NCBI GenBank assembly: GCA_965262485.1
Contig: OZ253540.1
Span: forward strand, 1,612,001 to 1,676,000
Source of the DNA: Bin87 sp965262485
Lineage (GTDB): Bacteria; Chloroflexota; Dehalococcoidia; Lucifugimonadales; UBA3495
DNA length: 64,000 nt
Direction: 5' to 3'
Shown: positions 8,797-17,752 of the stretch, in pieces
How positions within the stretch are numbered: position 1 is the first letter of the stretch
Layout of the letters: each line of letters starts with the position of its first letter
The notes under the pieces: generated by a model
The model's database searches: none
Seen by the model: only the letters and a program-made list of their open reading frames with translations
What the model was told of the DNA's origin: nothing
Translations under genes and position numbers: made by a program

Positions 8797-10044
8797 CTAA
8801 CCGCTGTTGCCGCTCTCCGAGGCGACGGTTACGGTCACCGTGTCGGTGTCGGACGCGCCCTCCTGGTCGGTTACGGTTAGTTGGAACTCCAGCGTTGTGC
8901 CGTCGGCGGCGTCCGGTATAGTGAACCTGGGGTCGCCGAACTTGTCGGCAGCCTGGTTGTACTGCTCAGCCTTGGGGTGGGTCAGCGTGACGCTGGGGCC
9001 GGAGAGCTGCGTCCATTGGTGCTGCATTCGCCACCATTCGCCGTAGGGGTTGATGCTGTTGGTGCCTTGCAGGGTTACCTCGGCCCCCGGCGCGCCCGTC
9101 AGGTCGAGGCCGGCGTTGGTGGTGGGCGTCGGCAGGATGGTGACGGTTGCTTCCCGGCTGGCGGTGAGGCCGCCGGAGTCGGTTACTCTCAGCCGGAAGG
9201 TCAGCGCCGTTTCGCCAACCACATCGGGCGCGGTGAAGCTCAGGACGCTGCTGTTGGCTCCCTCCAGGGTGGCCGTTGGCGTTCCGCCCGTCTGCTCCCA
9301 GAGGAAGGACAGGGCATCCGCCGCGTCCTCGACGTCACTGGCCTGGCCGGTCGCCGGACCGTTTCGCCGGCAAAGGCCCGGACCGGCGCCAGTTCCGCGA
9401 CGACCGGCGGGGTATTATCGGGCCGCTGCACGGTTACGGTTACCGCCACCGTGTCCGAGTCCGACTCGCCCTCCTGGTCGGTCACCGTCAGTTGGAACTC
9501 CAGCGTCGTGCCGTCCGCCGCGGCGGACGGCACGGTAAAGGACGGGTTGACGGCGGTTGTGTCGCTGAGGGTCACCGCCGGGCCGGACGCCTGCGCCCAG
9601 GAGTAGGTCAGCTCCGGCGCCGCGCCGTTGCGATTACCGTCGATGGCTTGCAGGGTCACGCTCTCGCCCGGCGCGCCCGTCAGGTCGGGGCCGGCATCGG
9701 AGGTGGGCGCGACGTCGGCAGCGGGGGCAGCGTCGGAGGTGGGCGCGACCGCGGTGGTAAGCCGCCAGTCAGCGCTGACCGCGCTTTCGCCGCTGCCGGC
9801 GGTTACGGTGATAGTGTCCCCTTTTCGCAACTGCTGGGATATAATTCGAATTTCGAACCCCCGCCCATTATCGGCTGTAGTCGTATATTCGCGCGAACCA
9901 GTGTCGTCGTCACGAAAGACCGCCAGATTAACCCAGCCGATCCGCGATGGCCTGTCTCTCAAGACCGCCGTTATTCCTTCTGGGATAGTCACGGAAACCG
10001 GCACGGCGGTGTTGACTCCGGTAATTCTGAACCGCGCGATACTG
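8797..10044 (-). pseudogene. C-terminal part of secreted PKD-type protein (downstream of ISAs1)
   Basis: Remnant of the 3' end of the large gene that starts near 13792. Two Ig-like/PKD-like modules are recognisable: one with SDAGPDLTGAPGESVTLQA ... ATPSFTVPSAAADGTTLEFQLTVTDQEG, and a second ending in DADGTTLEFQLTVTDQEGASDTDTVTVTV. The sequence runs in one frame from the ISAs1 site to about 9360, then a one-base shift (around 9350-9362, in the stretch coding FAGET) moves it into the frame that continues to the stop at 8797. Joining the two frames restores a normal module (ALSFLWEQTGG ... FRLRVTDSGGLTA). These modules usually fold as extracellular spacers in surface or secreted proteins. No separate start is supported. 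Confidence 0.75.
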
Positions 10045-10054
10045 GTCGCAGGGG
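10045..10054. repeat. Target-site duplication of ISAs1 (left copy)
   Basis: gtcgcagggg at 10045-10054 is repeated exactly at 11285-11294. Removing the element and one copy rejoins the host gene in frame as FSFTPATSIARFRITG. Confidence 0.9.
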
Positions 10055-11284
10055 CAGGGCAATCGCGTTATAAGTTGGTAGACTTGGCCAAGGATACGAG
10101 TCCAGTGATGTGAAGGACAGACGGGGGGAGTAATGAGGAAGGAGCAGGGCGCGTCCATTATGGATTATTTCGAGGCGTTGGAGGATCCCAGGATCGACCG
10201 CTGCAAGCGGCACCAGCTGCTGGACATCATTGCCATTGCCATCTGCGCCGTCATCTGCGGCGCGGACTCCTGGGTCTACATCGAATTGTTCGGCAAGAGC
10301 AAGGAGGAGTGGTTCCGCACTTTTCTGGAACTGCCCAACGGAGTCCCCTCCCACGACACCTTCGGCGACGTCTTCTCCCGGCTGGACCCGGAGCAGTTCC
10401 AGCAGTGCTTCATGGCCTGGACCCAGGCGGTGTCCGACCTGATCCCCGGGGAAGTGGTAGCCATCGACGGCAAGACGGTGCGGCGCTCCCACGACCGCAA
10501 TTCGGGCCAGCGGGCCATCCATCTGGTCAGCGCCTGGGCCTCGGCCAACACGCTGACGCTGGGGCAGGTGAAGACCGAGGAGAAGTCCAACGAAATCACC
10601 GCCATTCCCCAGTTGCTGCAACTGCTGGAACTGAAGGGGTGCATCGTCACTATCGACGCCATGGGCTGCCAGAAGGAAATCGCCCAGGGGATTCTGGACC
10701 GGGGCGCCGACTACGCGCTGTCCCTGAAGGAGAACCAGGGTCGACTGTATGCAGACGTGCGGGACCTGTTCGAGGGAGCGGAGGAGTTCGGCTTCGAGGA
10801 TGTTCCCCACGACTACGCCACCACCCTGAACAAGAACCACGGACGGATAGAACGCCGGGAGTGCTGGGTGATCAGTGACTCAGATTGTCTGGAGTACCTG
10901 AGCGCCGGCCAGGAATGGCCCGGCCTGCGCGCGGTGGTCAAGGTGGTGGGCCGCCGGGAGACGCCGGCAGGGACCACGGTACAGCCCCGGTACTACATCA
11001 GCAGCCTGGATGCGCCAGCGGAGCGCCTGCTGGAGGTGGTGCGCACTCACTGGAGCATCGAGAACTCCTTGCACTGGAGCCTGGACGTGACTTTCAAGGA
11101 AGACCATTGCCGAATCCGCAAGGACCACGCTCCGCAGAATATGGCGACGCTGAGGCAGGTTTCGCACAATCTGCTCAAGAACGAAAAGAGCCTTAAGGTG
11201 GGCATCCAGGGGAAGCGCCTCCAGGCCGGCTGGAAGGAGGACTACCTGCTGAAAGTCCTACGCAGCTAAAACGCGATTGCCCTG
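10055..11284 (+). mobile_element. ISAs1-family insertion sequence, complete
   Basis: 1230 bp with perfect 15-bp terminal inverted repeats (cagggcaatcgcgtt at 10055; its complement ending at 11284), one transposase gene, and a 10-bp target duplication. The same terminal repeat caps the four MITE-like elements in this window. It interrupts the PKD/metallopeptidase gene in the opposite orientation. Confidence 0.95.
10133..11269 (+). CDS. ISAs1-family DDE transposase
   Basis: A 378-residue transposase. The N-terminal DUF4338-like/ISAs1 leader is DYFEALEDPRIDRCKRHQLLDIIAIAICAV (~11-40), split here as DYFEALEDPR and QLLDIIAIAICAV. Catalytic motifs are VVAIDGKTVRRS (first Asp, ~118), VTIDAMGCQ (second Asp, ~178) and the C-terminal HWSIENSLHWSLDVTFKED (Glu ~306) followed by RIRKDHAPQNMATLRQ. 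It looks intact, with no frameshift, and the length is normal for the family. Start is the ATG at 10133 with a strong ggggggag site; ATG at 10160 is possible. It is the only full ISAs1 transposase in the window, so it is the natural candidate to act in trans on the MITEs. Confidence 0.95.
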   Translation: MRKEQGASIMDYFEALEDPRIDRCKRHQLLDIIAIAICAVICGADSWVYIELFGKSKEEWFRTFLELPNGVPSHDTFGDVFSRLDPEQFQQCFMAWTQAVSDLIPGEVVAIDGKTVRRSHDRNSGQRAIHLVSAWASANTLTLGQVKTEEKSNEITAIPQLLQLLELKGCIVTIDAMGCQKEIAQGILDRGADYALSLKENQGRLYADVRDLFEGAEEFGFEDVPHDYATTLNKNHGRIERRECWVISDSDCLEYLSAGQEWPGLRAVVKVVGRRETPAGTTVQPRYYISSLDAPAERLLEVVRTHWSIENSLHWSLDVTFKEDHCRIRKDHAPQNMATLRQVSHNLLKNEKSLKVGIQGKRLQAGWKEDYLLKVLRS

Positions 11285-11759
11285 GTCGCAGGGGTGAAGC
11301 TGAACCGGTTGGGCTGAACGTCTGTTACTGTGGAGGTTGCCTTGACGCGGTAGCGTGTTCTCTCCCGGGAAATCGGGGACGCGGGCGCCACGGCTAGGAC
11401 CACGCGACCCACCTCGCTCAGGTCGGGGGCCGGCAGCGTGGCGGTCCACTTTTTTCCTTCCTCGTTCCAGACCAACGATACCGGTTCGGTGACGGCTCCG
11501 GGCCGTCTACCAGCAGGTAAACTATCCATTCCTGCCGCACCGGCCCCAGCCACCGCTTCGCCGGGTAGGTTATGCCGTCACCCTCAAAGGTGATGGTAGT
11601 ACCGCCGGCGTTGCCCGGGATTTCAATGTAATCAATGGCATACTGCGACAGCGCGCGTTCGTGCCGTTCGCCCAGCGGCAGGTAGAAGGTTGAAAGTGCC
11701 CCCGTTTCCCACTGGTCCAGCTGTAGGTGACGGTACGGATTGAGGACGCGGCTGTACGC
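11285..11759 (-). pseudogene. Middle part of the broken metallopeptidase gene
   Basis: Between the in-frame stop at 11760-11762 and the ISAs1 site the minus strand still reads as protein: one frame gives WETGALSTFYLPLGERHERALSQ and YIEIPGNAGGTTITFEGDG, in two stretches separated by a few residues, and after a shift near 11510 the other gives SLVWNEEGKKWTATLPAPDL and VGRVVLAVAPASP. These look like beta-rich domains following the peptidase domain. A stop and a frameshift in ~475 bases show that the gene is not functional. 11285-11294 is the right target duplication. Confidence 0.65.
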
Positions 11760-12670
11760 CTAACGTCTATCGCCGCCGTCTTCCCAGTTCAGTCGGTTGG
11801 CGACCATCCAGTTGGCGAAGACGGAGTTGAAGTCGGCGTCAGCGGGAACAAAGGGCGACTTCATGCTCCGGCGGCCCGCCAGGAATTCGTCAATGGCGGC
11901 GATGCCGCGCTCCGGCCCGTTCACCAGGTCCTGCAGCCGGCCCTCCGGTGCGTATTGGGTCTGTAGATACCGGACGAACAGCGCGACCCGGCCGTAATTA
12001 TGGCTCTCCTCCATCCACTGGGTCAGCCCGAACTTGTTTGTGGCATCCAGGTAGGTGAGGTCAGGTTGCGCGAAGCTGGTGACTTCCGCAGCCAGTTCCG
12101 CAGGCCCTCGTTTAGCCAATTCTTCTCGTTTGGGTCGCCGTACTTGTGTATCACGTGCTGAAACTCGTGGGCCAGCACTTCCAGGTAGAAATCACTGCCA
12201 ATCGAGATACCGGCAAGGTTAATGTACAGCGCCTCCATCTGGTTGCTGTATCGGTTTCTGTTGGACGGGTACCAGTCGCTACCACTGACGTGCCCTGATA
12301 TACTTCCGGGCACGCTGTAGTTAACCACGTGAGTGCAAGCGCCGTCGGGGTGATAGTCCCTGGGGTCGCCGAACATCTCGGTAACCCGTGGGAACACTTG
12401 GCTTTCCGCAATCCGTACCGCACGCGCCAGACCCTCCGACCCAGCGGGGAAGCCCGGTGCAACCCACCAACAGGCGCTGTTGGAGATGGCCGCCAGCCGG
12501 AACGTCCGGACTACTCTGGTTCTCCCCTTTTTCAGAGGGATTTGGAAGTTTTCCTCATCGCCCACCTTCAGCTGTCGGCCAGCGAATCGGTCCTGCAACG
12601 CCGGGTTATTGTCCCACCGGTCCGGAAAACGGTCTCTGCTGGGCCCTGGTGGGCGCACGTCGGCGGCGGT
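11760..12670 (-). pseudogene. Zinc metallopeptidase domain of the broken secreted protein
   Basis: The reading frame resumes directly after the TAG at 12671-12673 (TAADVRPPGPSRDR) and carries the zinc-binding motif HEFQHVIH at about 12160-12185. A second stretch WLNEGL supplies the third ligand Glu typical of gluzincins. Just after WLNEGL a one-base shift near 12105-12115 separates this frame from the next (AELAAEVTSFAQPDLTYLD), which continues to NWEDGGDRR and then a TAG at 11760. The HExxH...WLNEG plan is that of secreted peptidases related to the M30/M1-like gluzincins; family assignment is approximate. Confidence 0.75.
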
Positions 12671-13792
12671 CTAGGCATCCCCCGGCCCCGCGGTGGCGCG
12701 GGTGGTGATTCTCCAATCGGTCGTCGTGTCGCCTACGGTCACTGAGACGATCACGGTTTTGGCAAAGGTCAGGCTGGCCCTGGCCTCCAGCTCCAGCGTG
12801 TCGCCGTTGCTCACGCCGGTAATGTGCGGGGCGTGGTCGCCGTTGACGTACAGGTTCACTTCGGCCTCGGCCGGGGCGCTGACCGTCAGCGGCGCGACGC
12901 CCTTGATGCCCTTGACCGTTACCACGTCGCTGGCGGCAATTTGGTCGGGAATCGCGTGGTAATAATCGCCGAAGCTGATATAGTCGGGAGTAAGGTCGGC
13001 GTCAGTCACGGTGATCGACACGTCGGCGGAGCCGGTCAACCCGCCCGGGTCGGTGACCGTCAGGCGAAAGCCCAGGGCTTCGGTCGTTTCAGGGGCGACG
13101 AACCCGGCGTTTAGGCTGTCTGCCCGTTCCAGTTCAACAATCGGCCCGCCGGTCTGCGTCCAGAGGTAGCCGAGGTTCAAGTGATGGGTCTCCGCATCGC
13201 TGCCGTCGCCCACCAGCCGGGCCTGCTGGCCGGCGGGTATCTCGGTGGCCTGGCTGCCGGCGATGATGGCCGTGGGCGGCGTGTTGTCGGCGCCGTTGCC
13301 GTCCAGAACCCACACGGTGACGGTGGCGTTGGCGGCGTTGCCCCCGGAGTCGGTGGCCGTGGCGCGGAAGGTTAGTTCAGTGTCGGCGTCCACCGGCGGC
13401 GCGGTGAAGCGCATGGTGGACCGGGCCCAGCACTGCCGTTGCTCGCCGGGCGCGGCCAGGTTGATCCAGTCCTGTTGGGCGAGGCTGCCGGCGTCCGGCC
13501 CGCCGGTTTGCTGCCACGTGAAGGAGATTTGCTCGCATTCCGGCTCGTCGGCGTGGGCCTGGAACTCCATGACCCGGCCTTCAACCACGGCGGCAACGCT
13601 GGCGTCAGACACGCCGCGGGGCAGCCGAGATTCGTACTGGTTCACTCCGGCGACGAGGAGGGTCGGCGGCTGGTTGTCCGCCGGCTGCTCGCCGTCCTGG
13701 GCAAAGGAGGGTGGAACGAAAAGCAACGCGGCAAGAGCCATCGCCAACAACGCGATGACCATCAGGGCTGATGTGGGCATTCGGCGCAGCAT
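12671..13792 (-). pseudogene. N-terminal part: signal peptide and PKD/cadherin-like modules
   Basis: From the ATG at 13792 the frame codes a signal peptide (MLRRMPTSALMVIALLAMAL, with cleavage probably after PPSFA) and then beta-rich modules: NQPPTLLVAGVNQYES, a module ending in ELTFRATATDSGGNAANA, a module TPPTAIIAGSQATEIPAGQQ ... FRLTVTDPGGLTGSADVSI, and a final region TVSAPAEAEVNLYVNGD. It ends at a TAG (12671-12673), after which the same frame stays open through the peptidase domain, so the TAG is most simply a nonsense mutation. The 373-residue product could still be secreted on its own. An upstream in-frame ATG at 13855 would add 21 residues before the signal peptide and is not preferred. 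Confidence 0.75.
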
Positions 13793-13855
13793 AGTTATCG
13801 CATGTTTGTTCGCGGGGCTGACAAGGGTATGTATTGGCTGAAATTGGATTAGCAT

Positions 13856-14211
13856 TAAACCGGAAACCTCATGGTATTCAGATGGTATTCAGCAGGTGAT
13901 TGGCCTCACCTCAGTCGGGCTCAATTGGCCGGGGCGATCCTGACCGGAACCCAGGCCCAACTCGGAGGTGACCGTTGATAACCGCAGTCGTGGATTTGCG
14001 CGCTGATATTGCGCATGAAAACGGCGACAGACCTCTAACTGGTATTGCAATGACGGCCAGTGTGATGCGGATCGCATTTTCGACGGTGGTGTACGGGGGC
14101 GCTTCGGGTTTTGTCCCCGGCAGCAAGAATCGAGGGATATGCAAGCAACTCCCCATGATTGGCAAATCGGCGTGTATTGTACACAATTATTATAAGATTA
14201 TTGTTAGATAA
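13856..14211. other. Gene-free region upstream of the broken secreted-protein gene
   Basis: No convincing gene. A short direct repeat (atggtattcag twice at 13872-13893) and an AT-rich stretch (14170-14210) are visible. The promoter of the dead gene would lie here on the minus strand. Confidence 0.5.
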
Positions 14212-14221
14212 GCCTCCAATA

Positions 14222-14427
14222 CAGGGCAATCGCGTCTTATTCAATTCGGCTGATAACACCTACGGGGCACCCATATGATTAACTCCCCTGGCCAGATTAT
14301 TGAAGCCTTTTTCACATCGAACCGGCTGCGTTTCGAGTGCCGGACGCCATTTCAAGGGCATTTAGACCATCCAAAACGCTGAAAATCAGGCAGTTGCACC
14401 GTTACGAATTAAGACGCGATTGCCCTG
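14222..14427. mobile_element. MITE-like element 1 with ISAs1-type ends
   Basis: 206 bp, capped by cagggcaatcgcgtctta at 14222 and its exact complement ending at 14427 (18 bp), flanked by a perfect 10-bp duplication gcctccaata (14212-14221 and 14428-14437). It codes nothing. The first 14 bases equal the terminal repeat of the ISAs1 element at 10055. Confidence 0.9.
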
Positions 14428-14437
14428 GCCTCCAATA

Positions 14438-14632
14438 TCTATAATTTCTTGTGAGGATAGTGTAAGCGGTCATAATTGCCCCGGCAGCCACAACGGGATT
14501 GCCACGTCGCTACGCTCCTCGCGATGACAGGAGGTCCTTCGATAGGCTCAGGACGAGCGGATGTTTAATTTCCACAACTTTGGAAAGGCCCTGGTAATGT
14601 CCGGCTGAACACAACCGGCGAGGCAGACTAAG
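14438..14632. repeat. R1 half hairpin and R2 repeat
   Basis: 14499-14537 is an R1 right arm (gggattgccacgtcgctacg, then ctcctcgcgatgacagg). 14538-14561 is an R2 unit (ccttcgataggctcaggacg). No gene seen. ctaag at 14628-14632 is repeated at 15600-15604 around the next element. Confidence 0.55.
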
Positions 14633-15599
14633 TGCCTATCCTAATAACCCGGCAGCTCTGAGGGCGATGAGGGCGCAGGCGAAATGAAGAAAGGCGATGT
14701 AGTTGTCGGGAGACTTGTCCCAGCGCACCAAGATGCGCCGGAATCGGTTCAGCCAACTGTGAGTGCGTTCCACCACCCAGCGCCTGGCTTTGAACCCGGC
14801 CTCCCGTTTGATGGCCTGAGCCTCTTCGCCTCGACTGCGGATGTGGGCGGTGAAACCGAACTCATCCACGATGCGGCGCACCTCAGCGAAGTCGTATCCT
14901 TTATCCAAGCACAGCCCCTGGGGATGCTCCGGGCTGGGCGCGGGGCGTGGCACGGGGAGGCGTCCACCGTAACCCGCACCAGTTTCATGTCGTGGCGGTT
15001 GGCCCCGTCCACCGCCAGACCCACCGGAACGCCCTGGGCTTCGGTCAACAGGCTACGTTTGACGCCCCGCTTGCCTCGGTCGGTGGGGTTGGCGCCGGTT
15101 TTTCCCCCGCCCAGGGGCGATTTGGTCATGGCGCCGTCCATGCTCACCCAACTCCAGTCCAGACCCTTCAGTTCGTCATAGCGTTCCAGTCCCACCCGCC
15201 ACAGCTCCAGAAACACCCCAGCGGCAACCCATTCCTGAAAGCGCAGATGGGCGGTGGAACCGGAGCAGATGCCGGTGGCGTCCAAGGCTTTCCACTGGCA
15301 GCCGGTGCGCAGCACGTAGAAGATGCCATTGGCGCAGGTACGGTCGGGAACCCGCGGCCGGCCCCCGCCGAACCGATGGGTGTTCACACGCTCGGGGATC
15401 AGGGGCGCCAGCACTTCCCACAACTCGTCGGAGATCTGGAACGCGCCGGTGGTGGGATTGGTTTTGGTGGCAGGCCCAGCACGCTTCGTACGAGGCGGCT
15501 TGGGGTCTTTCGCTTTGGTCATTACCCCAGTCTAGCCGCAACCCTAACTTCGCGTCCCCCAATGGGCAGGCACGTTTCCACCAGTTATTAGGATAGGCT
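14633..15599 (-). mobile_element. IS5-family insertion sequence (second type)
   Basis: 967 bp. The ends gcctatcctaataac (left) and gttattaggataggc (right) are inverted repeats, and ctaag flanks both sides (14628-14632, 15600-15604), consistent with the short TA-containing duplications of this family. It is not the same element as at 1-741. Confidence 0.85.
14636..15522 (-). pseudogene. IS5-family transposase in two frames
   Basis: DDE transposase. The first frame (from 15522) has the N-terminal ISDELWEVLAPLIPER and FYVLRTGCQWKALD motifs, SWVSMDGAMTKS with the first catalytic Asp, and the basic stretch TDRGKRGVKRSLLTEAQGVP. Around 14950, at gcctccccgtgcc, the frame moves by -1 into the part with HPQGLCLDKGYDFAEV (second Asp) and ARRWVVERTHSWLNRFRR (Glu). 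A -1 shift at a C4 run could be programmed, because many IS5 relatives use -1 frameshifting, so the element may be active; otherwise it is a simple mutation. All three catalytic residues are present across the two frames. Confidence 0.85.
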
Positions 15600-15672
15600 C
15601 TAAGTCAACCCACGTCCCGTCGGACGCGCCCACAGCGTTGCCGCAGGAAACAGTGAGGAAATCGGGAGACTA

Positions 15673-16637
15673 GTACTCAGTCAAACTAGTATCGGCATAG
15701 CAAGGACGAAACGGGTCATGGTTGCTGCGCTGGCGGCCAAACAGTGGTGCGGGAGGTGCGGCATCCATGGTTGCGGAGAAATATGGGGTACGGTTGTCGG
15801 TGGAAGATCGGGAGCAATTGCGGGGATTGATCCACAGCGGGCGGCATTCTGCTCGGGTCATCAATCGGGCGCGCATCCTGCTCAAGACTGACGAAGGGTG
15901 GAGCGCCTCCCAGGTGGCGGTGGCCCCCGTATCGAGTACGGGGCAGGCGCTGGACACATCGCCGCGCACGGTGTTCCGCACCAAACGTCGGTACGCTAAC
16001 GTTGGTACGCTGAGGAGGGCTTGGACGGTGTGCTGCACGACCATCCCCAAGCCAATCGGTATCGCAAGCCGGATGATCGGGGTGAAGCCCATCTGATGGC
16101 CCTGGCGTGCAGCGACGCTCCCCAGGGCCATGAGCACTGGACCCGGCGTTTGTTAGCCGACCAGGTGGTGGAATTGGGATTGGCGCCATCGCTATCCTAC
16201 GAGACGGTAAGGCTCAGACTCAAAAAACACCCTCAAGCCCTGGCGGAATCAGCAGTGGCGCATCTCCCAGATGAACGGGGAGTTTGTGGCGGCCCCCGTA
16301 TCGAGTACGGGGCAGGCGCTGGACACCCACCGCATAGCGTCCCTGTACGAGACCTTTTCGCCCGCCGAAGCGCGGCGCATCGCGAAGCGGCTCGAGTTTC
16401 ACCACACCCCCAAACACGCCAGTTGGCTCAACATGGCGGAGATCGAATTCAGCGCGTTGAGCCGCTCCTGTCTCAAGGGGAGAAATCCCGACGCAGACGC
16501 CCTGCAACGCCAGATCACCGCCTACGAAACCCAACGCAACGCAGCGGGAGTCACCATCAACTGGCACTTCAGCACCCACCACGCCAGAACCAAACTCCAG
16601 CGCTTTTACCCCGGCCCTTCCAACGTTGACTGAGTAC
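15673..16637 (+). mobile_element. IS630-family element, internally deleted
   Basis: 965 bp between inverted repeats ctagtactcagtcaa (15670) and its complement (ending 16640). TA on each side (15671-15672, 16638-16639) fits the TA duplication of this family. The catalytic core is missing, so the element is non-autonomous. Confidence 0.85.
15767..16633 (+). pseudogene. IS630-family transposase remnant
   Basis: Pieces of one transposase in several frames. 15767-15990 codes the N-terminal HTH (VRLSVEDREQLRGLIHSGR; INRARILLKTDEGWSASQVA; SPRTVFRTKRRY). 16090-16230 codes the second helical part (ALACSDAPQGHEHWTRRLLA and LSYETVRLRLKKH). 16271-16633 codes the C-terminal part with HTPKHASWLNMAEIEF, which supplies the catalytic Glu. 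Both catalytic Asp motifs are absent. An R5-containing segment (gcccccgtatcgagtacggg...) appears twice, in the HTH (15924-15957) and exactly where the missing core should be (16290-16325). Confidence 0.85.
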
Positions 16638-16770
16638 TAGGCGGCATCAGATGGTCATTGCCTCACCCAACCGACGGTGGGCTAACGGAGCGACCCCGCC
16701 CATTAGGCGCCGGCCCAACTACGGTCAGGGCACCGCCAATTAGCAAACCGAGACGTCGCCAAGCCTGTGC

Positions 16771-16776
16771 TATAAT
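16771..16776 (+). promoter_or_regulatory. Extended -10 promoter
   Basis: TGC-TATAAT at 16768-16776, about 80 bases upstream of the CMD gene. No good -35 box was found, which fits an extended -10 promoter. Confidence 0.5.
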
Positions 16777-16853
16777 CTCCACGCCCTACAGTCCGGGCCT
16801 ACGCCTTAGCGCTTGGCGCCGCATATCATAACCTGGTTAGGAGGAACACTGCC

Positions 16854-17648
16854 TTGACCACCCTCAATGACCGCTTTCTGGCCGGACAAAATATGCGCGG
16901 AATCATGTCTGGCGGGGACAATACACACTATGCGTTGCCGGGCGTCGACCAGTTGGCCCCCGACCTCAAACGCATCATTGACGAAGCCCTCTTCGGGATG
17001 ATCTGGACGCGCCCCGGTCTGGAGCTCTCTTACCGTTGCGTTGCCACCGTTGCCGCCCTCATGGCCCAGGGGGAACTCAACCTCCTGCGCCGCCACGTTG
17101 AGCGTTCCCTCAACGTCGGTCTTACCCCCCACCAGGTGGTCGAAATATTCATCCAGTCCACCTTTTACGTTGGTGTCCCTGCCGTTGAAACCGCCCTCCG
17201 CCTCACCAAGGAAATCTTCGAGGAACGCGGCATCGTGTTTCAACCGGTCAACGAATACGATACCAACCGCCACTCCGACGAGTTGCACGCCCTGGGACAG
17301 GAAATGCACCGCCGTCACATGGGCGACACCCCCTCCTCCGGCTACGACGACGCCTCCCCCGAGGCCGATCTGGAACGCATCGTCGACGAATACCATTGGG
17401 GCGCGATTCACAGCCGCGCCACCCTCGATGACAAGTCCCGCGCCATCATCTCCCTGGCTTCACTCACCATCATGGGCGTGTACGACGCCCAGATGCGACG
17501 CAGGATTCGTGGCGCCCTGGGCGTCGGTCTCAGCCCGGTCGAAGTCATGGAAGTGTTCATTCACCTGTCCATGTACGGCGGTTACGTCAACACACGCACC
17601 GCCATGCGCATCGCCAGGTCGGTCTTTATCGAACTCGGAATCTCCTGA
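16854..17648 (+). CDS. Carboxymuconolactone decarboxylase family protein (tandem CMD domains)
   Basis: 264 residues with two alkylhydroperoxidase-D-like/CMD domains. Domain 1 spans ~35-125 (ALFGMIWTRPGLELSYRCVA, GLTPHQVVEIFIQSTFYVG); domain 2 spans ~165-262 (DDKSRAIISLASLTIMGVYD, GLSPVEVMEVFIHLSMYGG). Neither domain has the CxxC pair of the peroxidase branch, so a decarboxylase-like or unknown lyase role is more likely than a thiol peroxidase. Start is the TTG at 16854, preceded by taggaggaac; the ATG at 16890 is an alternative. It lies 104 bases upstream of an alpha/beta hydrolase on the same strand, a pairing seen in aromatic lactone pathways (decarboxylase plus enol-lactonase). The pathway link is an inference. 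Confidence 0.8.
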   Translation: MTTLNDRFLAGQNMRGIMSGGDNTHYALPGVDQLAPDLKRIIDEALFGMIWTRPGLELSYRCVATVAALMAQGELNLLRRHVERSLNVGLTPHQVVEIFIQSTFYVGVPAVETALRLTKEIFEERGIVFQPVNEYDTNRHSDELHALGQEMHRRHMGDTPSSGYDDASPEADLERIVDEYHWGAIHSRATLDDKSRAIISLASLTIMGVYDAQMRRRIRGALGVGLSPVEVMEVFIHLSMYGGYVNTRTAMRIARSVFIELGIS

Positions 17649-17752
17649 CCCACGGGCCTCCGCGTCGGGTTCGCCCGTCGCCAGCCCGTCAGCTTGGTGA
17701 ATATTCAATAGTCGGTTGAACAATCGGCAGTAAGGAGGTCGGCGGAAATTCA

